Origin: an uncultured Verrucomicrobiales bacterium
GTDB lineage: Bacteria; Verrucomicrobiota; Verrucomicrobiia; Verrucomicrobiales; Akkermansiaceae
Direction: 5' to 3'
Assembly (NCBI GenBank): GCA_937885815.1
Contig: CALABM010000164.1
Span: 1-23,252 of the forward strand
DNA: 23,252 nucleotides
Shown here: positions 1-5,794 of the stretch, one piece after another
How positions within the stretch are numbered: the stretch's first letter is position 1
Layout: each line of letters opens with the position of its first letter
Program-made: the position numbers and the translations under genes
Notes under the pieces: generated by a model
Seen by the model: only the letters and a program-made list of their open reading frames with translations
The model's database searches: none
Told to the model about the DNA's origin: nothing

Positions 1-456
1 GAGTTATTGTTCCCCGATGAGGTTGTTACCGCTAACGGCAGCAAGCTGCGGCTCTCAAGCTCTGAGCAGTGGTATGGCGTGCTCAATCCGCTCTCTGAAG
101 CCCTCTTTGTGATGGATGAGCGCAACGTAGTGCGGGGCGTTGCTCAGCGCCAGCACCGCGTACAGCATAAGGATGAAGCCGCACGCCTGCGCATGTTTGG
201 TGATGTGGTGCAGCGCCGCGCAGAAGAGCTGGCCCGCATCGATAATATGATGGCACCCGATACCGCTTCTCTCCTTATCCAAAAAGACTACAATCGCCGC
301 ATTCTTGCAGGGGAACAGGTAGACCCGCTCGCCGTGGCAGATGCCGCACAGCTGCGGAAAACCCGCCGCCGTACTGCCGCCACCCTGCCGCAGCCGCTCT
401 GCGCTGCCGATGAATACCAGCTGCCCAGCAGCTATGATGCCCCCACTTTCCTTTAA
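1..456 (+). CDS. Mu-like transposase (MuA family), C-terminal part only
   Basis: The reading frame is open from the first base of the window and stops at 454-456, so only the last 151 residues are seen. MuA-type (DDE) transposases bind the element ends and carry out strand transfer; the catalytic core would lie to the left, outside the window. The visible part fits the C-terminal end: a small beta-rich stretch (WYGVLNPLSEALFVMDERN, about residues 23-41) followed by a charged helical tail (RRAEELARID), where MuA carries its non-catalytic barrel and its region contacting MuB. The assignment rests mainly on position: it lies 10 bp upstream of a MuB-type ATPase and a Gam-type gene, the Mu early order A-B-...-gam. 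No catalytic residue is visible, so family identity is inferred from context. Confidence 0.7.
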   Translation, partial: ELLFPDEVVTANGSKLRLSSSEQWYGVLNPLSEALFVMDERNVVRGVAQRQHRVQHKDEAARLRMFGDVVQRRAEELARIDNMMAPDTASLLIQKDYNRRILAGEQVDPLAVADAAQLRKTRRRTAATLPQPLCAADEYQLPSSYDAPTFL

Positions 457-466
457 CCCATAACCA

Positions 467-1444
467 ATGACACACACAATGACAAACGCAATCACTACCA
501 CCACACACCACCCCGCCGTCCAATGGCTCACAGGTGAATTCTTGCCCACCATCGGCGGCAGCCTCAATGAAGCCGAACGCCAGCTCGGGCTCTCTGAAAA
601 GGTACTTCGCGGCCTGATTCGCGGCAGCTATGAGGGCAACGCCGCCCGGCAGCTCGCCAAGCTGGATGAACAGCGCAAACGCATCACCGCCCAGGCATCT
701 GCTGCCATGGCCGGCAATACTCAGTACATCCCCACCGAAATCATGCAGCGTGTATGGAATGCTTGCGACTGCGCCAAGGCTGCCCGCCTCATAAATATGG
801 TGGTGGGCGTCTCCCAGATTGGCAAGACTACCGCCGCCCGCGCCTACCGCGAACGCTACCCGGAAACCACCCTGCTGGTGGAGCTCATGCCTAAGCCCAC
901 CATGTCCGGCATGCTGCGCGACTTGGCCAAGGCGCTGCGCCTGCCCGGTAGCTCCTGCCGTTCCCTGTCCGCTACCCAGTACGCCGTCCGCGCCGCGCTT
1001 TCCCCCCGCCACCTCATTATCGTGGATGAAGCCCACCTCGCTCTGGATAGACAGCAGGGCGCAGACGCGTTGGACATCGTGCGCCGCCTTCGTGACCTGA
1101 CCGGCTGCGGCGTGGTGCTGCTTGTCACTGACCTGGACGGCTCCAAATTCACGAACTCCCCGCACGCCGGCCAGCTTGACCAATTAAAGCGGCGCGGGCT
1201 TTCTGAGCTGCTGCCGGACACGCCCACGACCAATGACGTGGCACTCATCTGGCAGGCATTCCAGCTGCCTGCACCCACGCCGGACATTGAGCGCACCGTC
1301 CACGCCCTGGCACGAAAAAACTGCTTCGGCACCCTGCTGGCCATTGTCCGCCTTGCCGTGGCGGAGGCTCGCCTCAATGGCGCCGCCGTAGATTTGCAAC
1401 ACTTCAGCGCGGCCCTGTGCCGCATGGGAAGGGGGCTTGCGTGA
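467..1444 (+). CDS. MuB/TniB-type AAA+ ATPase, transposition target activator
   Basis: This 325-residue protein has the layout of phage Mu B, the ATP-dependent DNA-binding protein that selects target DNA and activates MuA. An N-terminal helix-turn-helix-like segment lies at about residues 32-55 (SLNEAERQLGLSEKVLRGLI). A Walker A variant, GVSQIGKTT, is at 114-122. Walker B, LIIVDEAH, is at 183-190, with DEAH acidic residues for Mg-ATP hydrolysis. A sensor-1-like strand, VVLLVTD, is at about 216-222. The length matches MuB (about 310 residues). The start at 467 was taken; an in-frame ATG at 479 is an alternative, and neither has a clear ribosome-binding site. It follows the transposase by 10 bp and its stop codon overlaps the next start (GTGA), so it is part of one transcribed early operon. 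Confidence 0.85.
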   Translation: MTHTMTNAITTTTHHPAVQWLTGEFLPTIGGSLNEAERQLGLSEKVLRGLIRGSYEGNAARQLAKLDEQRKRITAQASAAMAGNTQYIPTEIMQRVWNACDCAKAARLINMVVGVSQIGKTTAARAYRERYPETTLLVELMPKPTMSGMLRDLAKALRLPGSSCRSLSATQYAVRAALSPRHLIIVDEAHLALDRQQGADALDIVRRLRDLTGCGVVLLVTDLDGSKFTNSPHAGQLDQLKRRGLSELLPDTPTTNDVALIWQAFQLPAPTPDIERTVHALARKNCFGTLLAIVRLAVAEARLNGAAVDLQHFSAALCRMGRGLA

Positions 1445-1776
1445 ATGCCAAAAGCGTAGCCGCCGCCCAGCAGCTGGGTGACATCTTCGCCCGCTTGCAA
1501 TGGCACCGCCGTGGCATCTACGCCACGGCGGGCATCGAGCCCACAGAGGTGGCCATCCAGTACAAAAGCGAACAGCACGGCTGCTGCCGCGTGGTAATCT
1601 GTGACGCTCTGGCCCTGATGCGTTGGCTCAAAGAGAATGCCGCCAAGCAAGCCGCATGGGTGCGCTTCCTGGCCATCCTGGACAAGAAAGAGGAACGCCG
1701 CACACCAGTGCAGCAAGAGCTGCTTCCGCTGGGCTCCTTGTCACCGGTGGCACGCCGTTCCATGCTCCCTGATTAA
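1441..1776 (+). CDS. Small hypothetical protein of the Mu-like early operon
   Basis: A 111-residue protein that I do not recognise. The GTG at 1441 is chosen because it overlaps the MuB-like stop codon in a GTGA junction and has a purine-rich ribosome-binding site (GGGAAGGGGG, 1426-1435) 5 bases upstream. The in-frame GTG at 1417 would lie before this site and overlap the ATPase more. The sequence is mixed alpha/beta with two Trp (LQWHRRGIY and LMRWLKEN) and a Cys pair (HGCCRVVICD). There is no signal peptide, membrane segment or known motif. Translational coupling to the ATPase suggests a role in the same element, but no function can be named. Confidence 0.7.
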   Translation: MNAKSVAAAQQLGDIFARLQWHRRGIYATAGIEPTEVAIQYKSEQHGCCRVVICDALALMRWLKENAAKQAAWVRFLAILDKKEERRTPVQQELLPLGSLSPVARRSMLPD

Positions 1777-1835
1777 GCACTTTTCCCGCAAATCTGATTT
1801 GGATCTGCGAGCAAAAACCAAAAACAAGCACAAAA

Positions 1836-2345
1836 ATGAAAGCAAAAAACACAATAAAGACGGATGCGGCCTTCCGCCGCATGGTGGATGAAGTGGCACA
1901 GCTCATGCCCGCCATTGAGGCAAAGAAAGCCGAACTTGAAGCCAAGCTTCAGGCCGTGCGCGAAGAGCCCGAAGCTGAGCTTGCCGAACTCCAGGCAGAC
2001 TACAAGGCCAAGATGGAAGCCCTGAAAAAATACTTTGCCAGCGACAAGGTGCGCGCGCGCCTGCTCACGCCCGGCAAAAAGTATGGAGAAAGCACCGCCG
2101 CCACCTTCGGCATGCGTGCCGGCAAGCCTAAGCTGGGCTACCTGGACGGCAAGACGGAAGCAGACATCGTGGCCTTGCTTCAGGAAGAGGAACACACAGA
2201 GTGGCTGCGTGACCGTGCGCCCGAACTTAACAAGGCCGCCATTCTGGGTGCCGGTCTTTCCGAAGACGAACTGCAGGACTATGGCCTCACCATCACCGCT
2301 GCTGATACTTTCTATGTGAAGCCTAAAGACGCCCCGAAATCATGA
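1836..2345 (+). CDS. gam: Gam-like host-nuclease inhibitor protein of Mu-like phage
   Basis: This 169-residue protein fits the Mu Gam family (bacteriophage Mu Gam-like, related to the end-binding domain of Ku). Such proteins bind double-strand DNA ends and protect them from host exonucleases. What is seen: an N-terminal long, highly charged coiled coil (about residues 20-70, alternating Glu/Lys/Ala, e.g. AIEAKKAELEAKLQAVREE), followed by a compact C-terminal half (KPKLGYLDGKTEADIVALL, then EEEHTEWLRDRAPELNKAAI). The length is close to Mu Gam (174 residues). The position downstream of the MuB gene is also as in Mu. A 59-bp gap without a strong ribosome-binding site precedes it, and its stop overlaps the next ATG (ATGA), so the two are probably translationally coupled. 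Confidence 0.8.
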   Translation: MKAKNTIKTDAAFRRMVDEVAQLMPAIEAKKAELEAKLQAVREEPEAELAELQADYKAKMEALKKYFASDKVRARLLTPGKKYGESTAATFGMRAGKPKLGYLDGKTEADIVALLQEEEHTEWLRDRAPELNKAAILGAGLSEDELQDYGLTITAADTFYVKPKDAPKS

Positions 2346-2959
2346 AGACGCTTTCCAAAAAGCAGCTTGCCACCCTGGGTGCTGTCAGCTCCCGCGCTTA
2401 CAAGCACCTCCAGGGCATGGGCTTGCCCCTGGGCTCATACGTTGAATGGCGGCATGAGTTCACCGGCTTGCACTGTGGCGGGCGTACCTCATGGCGCACC
2501 CTCTATCAGACGGACTATGTGCCCCTCCTGAATGCGTTTGCCGCCTGCTACGGCGGCACGCAAAAGGAAGACAACACGCCGCAGAGTGACGCCGAGGCTC
2601 TCATCTATGAAATCCGCAACGTGGTGCGCTACTGGGAAATCCCGCGCGCCTACGTTGCCAAGGTGGTGGCGGGTAAAGCCCGCCGCCCCTGGGTGACTCC
2701 GGACATGAATCTTGATGCCATGCTCACCGGCGTGCCTGAAAATATACTTCGCCAGCTGCTCATTACCCTGGAAAATCGCGGGCGCAGAATCAACAAAAAA
2801 GAATCCGCCGCCCTGGGCATTGATGCCCCCGCCCGCGTGCATGTCAGCCGCTCCACAGTACCGCCCCCGCGCCTTGTAGACTACCACGGGGACGTGGTGG
2901 CCACGCCCACCGTTAAACCCCGCCGCCGCACAAAAGCGGCACCGGTTCCACAGCCCTGA
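2342..2959 (+). CDS. Hypothetical protein, last gene of the Mu-like early operon
   Basis: A 205-residue soluble protein whose ATG overlaps the Gam stop codon (ATGA). I do not recognise the family. The N-terminal part is rich in aromatic residues and Gly (GLPLGSYVEWRHEFTGLHCG). The middle is helical (DAEALIYEIRNVVRYWEIPR), followed by a Leu-rich helix (ILRQLLITLENRGRRINK). The C-terminal 40 residues are Pro/Arg/Lys-rich and basic (KPRRRTKAAPVPQP), likely disordered and perhaps nucleic-acid binding. In Mu the genes after gam include gemA and other small modulators, so a regulatory role is possible but not shown. A strong terminator follows 20 bp after the stop. Confidence 0.7.
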   Translation: MKTLSKKQLATLGAVSSRAYKHLQGMGLPLGSYVEWRHEFTGLHCGGRTSWRTLYQTDYVPLLNAFAACYGGTQKEDNTPQSDAEALIYEIRNVVRYWEIPRAYVAKVVAGKARRPWVTPDMNLDAMLTGVPENILRQLLITLENRGRRINKKESAALGIDAPARVHVSRSTVPPPRLVDYHGDVVATPTVKPRRRTKAAPVPQP

Positions 2960-2978
2960 TGCCGCCCATTTTTACACC

Positions 2979-3009
2979 CGCCCCGCTTAATTGCCGGGGC
3001 GTTTTTTTT
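2979..3009 (+). terminator. Rho-independent terminator closing the Mu-like operon
   Basis: A perfect 7-bp GC stem, CGCCCCG (2979-2985) with CGGGGCG (2995-3001), encloses a 9-base loop and is followed at once by eight T (3002-3009). It lies 20 bp after the last gene of the Mu-like block and would end the early transcript there. Confidence 0.9.
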
Positions 3010-3267
3010 GCCGTTCGCTGCCGATGCTCTTCCTCACCTATTCGACAGTCTCGCCGCTTTTACCGGGTGCAATCCGCACTTACTTCCTCAACCGCTAATC
3101 GCGCCCGTATCCCCTGCGTTTCAAGGCTTTTCACCCCTCTTTCAGCCTTCCTCACCTCTCCCGCCGGGAATCACCCCAGACTTTATAAATCAAATTCCCT
3201 TTCTTCTTTCGGAAAAATCTTTGGGTTACATGTGGGGTATTAGATAAGGCGGATGTAAAAATGTGCC
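3010..3267. other. Gene-poor, pyrimidine-rich gap between the Mu-like block and the host genes
   Basis: About 260 bases with no gene I can support. The + strand is strongly C/T-rich to about 3200 and then becomes A/T-rich. Two overlapping frames stay open for 79 and 94 codons but look like by-products of this composition: Pro/Ser/Phe-rich, with no ribosome-binding site. This is where the right boundary of the Mu-like element, or the scar of its truncation, should lie, but no repeat or end sequence can be picked out by eye. Confidence 0.5.
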
Positions 3268-3296
3268 TTGCCAGTGAGCGGGCTATGTGCTATAAT
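3268..3296 (+). promoter_or_regulatory. Strong sigma-70-type promoter with extended -10
   Basis: The -35 is TTGCCA (3268-3273, 5 of 6 to consensus), the spacer is 17 bp, and the -10 is a perfect TATAAT (3291-3296) preceded by TG and one base (3288-3290), the extended -10 form. This is the best promoter match in the window. Transcription is predicted to begin at about 3303, one base before the foot of the stem that closes the candidate RNA described next. Confidence 0.8.
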
Positions 3297-3302
3297 TGCT
3301 TT

Positions 3303-3508
3303 TGCAGACCGAGCATGCGAATGAAGCAGAGGGTTTTCCCAGAACGCGAGTGTGTTAACGGCGACAGTTTATCTGAGCTGCCGCCTGTGGGGGAACTAAT
3401 TGAAGAAAAGGCTCTGCAAGAAATTGTGTCAGCAGCAAGGGTAAGGAGCATGAGGCCCGGGGCTGTTTTCTCATTAATTCGGGGGACAGCGTGTATTGTT
3501 CGGTCTGC
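3303..3508 (+). ncRNA. Candidate structured non-coding RNA or long structured leader (about 205 nt)
   Basis: GCAGACCGAGCA (3304-3315) can pair along 12 bp with TGTTCGGTCTGC (3497-3508), with a single G-U pair. This stem closes about 180 bases, and its 5' foot coincides with the predicted start of the strong promoter at 3268-3296. Inside lies a hairpin of about 10 bp at 3360-3385 (GGCG-CAG-TTT against GAG-CTG-CGCC, one A/C mismatch, 4-base loop). Weaker alternatives are 3326-3338 with 3405-3417 and 3450-3474. A free-standing RNA whose 5' and 3' ends pair, about 200 nt long, is reminiscent of 6S RNA, but I see no sequence proof. I also see no RNase P, tmRNA or SRP signature and no riboswitch core I know. 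The alternative is a regulatory leader of the MATE gene, which begins 80 bases later. No T-run follows 3508. Confidence 0.5.
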
Positions 3509-3588
3509 TCTGTGTAGGTATCAGGTTTGCCGGTTAGGCGATAAACTGAGCATTTAAAGGAAATAAACAAGGATAATTTTATATTGCT

Positions 3589-4977
3589 ATGGCAAAAGAT
3601 GAAAAACTTTTGGAGCTTGAGCAGCGGCCGATATGGCCCTTGCTGGTGAGTTATTCGCTGCCTGCGATTGTGGGTATGGCGGCGATGTCCATTTATAACA
3701 TAGTGGGTGCCATTTATGTGGGGCAGTGGTGTGATGCGTATGCGGTGACGGCCATGGCCTTGGTATTCCCGGTGATGAACCTGATGGTGGCCGTGGGTAC
3801 GCTGGTGGGGCTGGGCTGTGCGGCGAGTGCAAGTATTGCGCTGGGGCAGGGTAAGTACCGGAGAGCAGAGCGGATTCTGGGGCATTGCCTGTTGCTGAGT
3901 TTTCTGAGTAGTGTGGTGGTGGGCTGGCTGCCCCTGCCGTGGTTGGATGATATTATGCGCGCGTTCGGTGCGGATGAGAATACGCTGACTCCTTCCGTGC
4001 AATATCTGACAGTGCTGATGCTGTGGTTCCCGTTCAACTCCGTATTCTTGGGCTTGAACCACTTGATGCGTGCGAGTGGATATCCCAAGAAGGCGATGGT
4101 GAGTCTGCTGATATCCATGGTGGTGAATGTGGCGATAGCTCCGCTTTTTATTTACAGCTTTGGCTGGGGGATTGCGGGTGCTGGTCTTGCAACGGCTGCG
4201 GCGCAGACGGTGGGTCTGGCGTGGGTGCTGTACCACTTCTGCCAGCGGAAGAGCGTACTGCGCTTCTGCAAGGGAATTTATGCGCTGAACTGGCCTTTGA
4301 CGCGGCGTATCTGCACGATTGGCCTGCCGCCCTGCTTGCTGAATATCGTGGGTTGCGTGGTGGTGCTGGTGTTCAATAAGCTTTTCCTGCATTATGATGG
4401 CCAGATGGGTGTGGGTGCCTATGGTGTGGTGAACCGCGTGATTTTCTTCTTTGTGATGATTGTGGCGGGTATCACGCAGGGCATGCAGCCCATAGCGGGG
4501 TATAATCTGGGGCTGGGGCGTTTCTGCCGAGTGCGGCGTGTGCTGATCTATGCCATGCTGTTTGCGAGTGCGGTGACGCTGTTCGGTACGCTGTGTGTGC
4601 AGATTTTCCCGCGTGAGATAGTGAGCCTTTTCGTGAAGGAGAAGGATGCGAATGCCTCACAGATTATCGAGATTGCGGCATATGGCATTACGGTCATCAG
4701 CCTTGTGTTCCCCTTCGTGGGCTCACAGATGGTCATCAGTAATTTCTTCCAGTCCATTGGCAAGCCGGTCATGAGTATATTCCTGACGCTTACCCGCCAG
4801 CTCATTTTCTTGCTGCCCTGTTTGGCCATCATGCCCTTGTACATGGGCGAGCCCGGTATCTGGTATTCTCAGGTGGTAAGTGATGCCCTGGCAGTGATGC
4901 TCGGCTTTACTGTGATTTATTTCTTCATGAAGCGCTACTTCAAGAAGGATGTGTGCCTGCCTACGGAAATGAACTGA
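3589..4977 (+). CDS. MATE-family multidrug/cation antiporter (MepA/NorM-like)
   Basis: This 462-residue inner-membrane protein has about twelve hydrophobic segments in two related halves, as in MATE exporters, which expel drugs or metabolites in exchange for Na+ or H+. Recognisable stretches are the N-terminal SLPAIVGMAAMSIYNIVGAI, the loop AFGADENTLTPSVQYL, the end of the first half HLMRASGYPKKAM, and the second-half signature GITQGMQPIAGYNLGLG (about residues 298-314). The C-terminal TLTRQLIFLLPCL is also typical of the family. The length is the family norm (440-470). The substrate cannot be told from sequence. The ATG at 3589 has only a distant AAGGA (3569-3573). A bulged hairpin (3522-3548) lies in the leader, which would be about 285 nt long from the promoter at 3268-3296. 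rdgB follows after 11 bases, so the two are probably cotranscribed. Confidence 0.9.
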   Translation: MAKDEKLLELEQRPIWPLLVSYSLPAIVGMAAMSIYNIVGAIYVGQWCDAYAVTAMALVFPVMNLMVAVGTLVGLGCAASASIALGQGKYRRAERILGHCLLLSFLSSVVVGWLPLPWLDDIMRAFGADENTLTPSVQYLTVLMLWFPFNSVFLGLNHLMRASGYPKKAMVSLLISMVVNVAIAPLFIYSFGWGIAGAGLATAAAQTVGLAWVLYHFCQRKSVLRFCKGIYALNWPLTRRICTIGLPPCLLNIVGCVVVLVFNKLFLHYDGQMGVGAYGVVNRVIFFFVMIVAGITQGMQPIAGYNLGLGRFCRVRRVLIYAMLFASAVTLFGTLCVQIFPREIVSLFVKEKDANASQIIEIAAYGITVISLVFPFVGSQMVISNFFQSIGKPVMSIFLTLTRQLIFLLPCLAIMPLYMGEPGIWYSQVVSDALAVMLGFTVIYFFMKRYFKKDVCLPTEMN

Positions 4978-4988
4978 AATTTTGAATC

Positions 4989-5579
4989 ATGAAGAAGATA
5001 TTGATTGTCGCCACACGTAATGCACACAAAGTGCAGGAGATTGCAGCGATGCTGCCGGAGGAGTATGAGGTGCACAGCCTTGCAGATTTTCCGGAGGCAC
5101 CTGAGGTGGAGGAGACCGGGACTACTTTTGCGGAGAATGCCGCGCTGAAGGCCTGCGGTATATCAGCTCTGCTGCCGGGTATGGTGCTGGCGGATGATTC
5201 CGGCCTGTGCGTGGATGCTCTGGGTGGTGCTCCCGGTGTGATGTCTGCCCGCTATGCGGGTGAGCACGGGAATGATGCCGCTAATAATCAGCGCTTGTTG
5301 CAGGAGCTTGCTACTCTTCCGGCGCCTTATACGGCGCGTTTCATGTGCTGCATGTGCGTGGCTGAGGGTGGGCGTGTGCTGGCGGAGTATACCGGCAAGG
5401 TGGAGGGTACCATCACCCTTTCGCCCGCGGGTGAGCATGGCTTTGGCTATGATCCGCTCTTTGTTCCTGCCGGGTATGATTGCACCATGGCTCAACTGTC
5501 AGCAGAGCAAAAGAATGCCATCTCCCATCGTGCCGATGCTTTGCAGCAGTTCCTGAAAGGCATGACCTCGGAAGCATAA
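4989..5579 (+). CDS. rdgB: XTP/dITP pyrophosphatase (non-canonical purine NTPase)
   Basis: This 196-residue cytosolic enzyme belongs to the HAM1/RdgB family, which hydrolyses dITP, ITP and XTP to monophosphates plus pyrophosphate and so keeps deaminated purines out of DNA. All family motifs are present: the N-terminal nucleotide-binding VATRNAHKVQEI (residues 7-18), the acidic EETGTTFAENAALKA (41-55), and the Mg-binding and catalytic block LADDSGLCVDALGGAPGV (67-84) followed by SARYAG. Further on are GFGYDPLF and the C-terminal SHRADAL. The length is normal (about 195-200). It starts 11 bases after the MATE stop, without its own promoter, and is followed by a terminator. The pairing with a MATE gene looks like simple cotranscription rather than a shared pathway. 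Confidence 0.97.
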   Translation: MKKILIVATRNAHKVQEIAAMLPEEYEVHSLADFPEAPEVEETGTTFAENAALKACGISALLPGMVLADDSGLCVDALGGAPGVMSARYAGEHGNDAANNQRLLQELATLPAPYTARFMCCMCVAEGGRVLAEYTGKVEGTITLSPAGEHGFGYDPLFVPAGYDCTMAQLSAEQKNAISHRADALQQFLKGMTSEA

Positions 5580-5599
5580 GCTCATCAGCAAAACTTCTC

Positions 5600-5634
5600 A
5601 GAGCCGCACCCGTACCGGTGCGGCTCTGTATTTT
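5600..5634 (+). terminator. Terminator after rdgB
   Basis: A perfect 11-bp stem, AGAGCCGCACC (5600-5610) with GGTGCGGCTCT (5617-5627), has a 6-base loop and is followed by GTATTTTATA. The T-tract is short but the stem is strong. It lies 20 bases after the rdgB stop. Confidence 0.85.
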
Positions 5635-5794
5635 ATAATAATACGCGTAAGGGGGTGATAATTTGCTTGCCATGTGGTACTTGTATGGTAGTATTTGAGC
5701 ATGGATACGGCATGGAATGGCCGACAGAATGATTTTTTTCTTCATTCCGCCTGCGTGGGGGATGAAGTTCAGACAGTAACACAGTAACTAAGGT

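Noticed and set aside
2959..3247. Two overlapping + strand frames of 94 and 79 codons after the Mu-like operon
   Set aside because: They span or follow the terminator and have a Pro/Ser/Phe-rich composition that follows from a C/T-rich strand.
3261..3557. A 98-codon + strand frame in the leader before the MATE gene
   Set aside because: It begins inside the strong promoter, upstream of its predicted transcript start, and has no ribosome-binding site or recognisable content.
3355..4392. A 345-codon - strand frame over the MATE gene and its leader
   Set aside because: Composition is Gln/His/Arg/Thr-rich with no hydrophobic core; the + strand gene is a clear MATE exporter.
5667..5694. Possible promoter TTGCCA...TAGTAT before the macroglobulin gene
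   Set aside because: Spacer of 16 and a -10 of only 4 matches; other equally weak choices exist nearby, so it is not listed as a feature.
5701..5787. A 28-codon frame ending 7 bases before the macroglobulin ATG, possibly a leader peptide
   Set aside because: No ribosome-binding site, no regulatory codon run and no attenuator-type hairpin pair; it may be chance.
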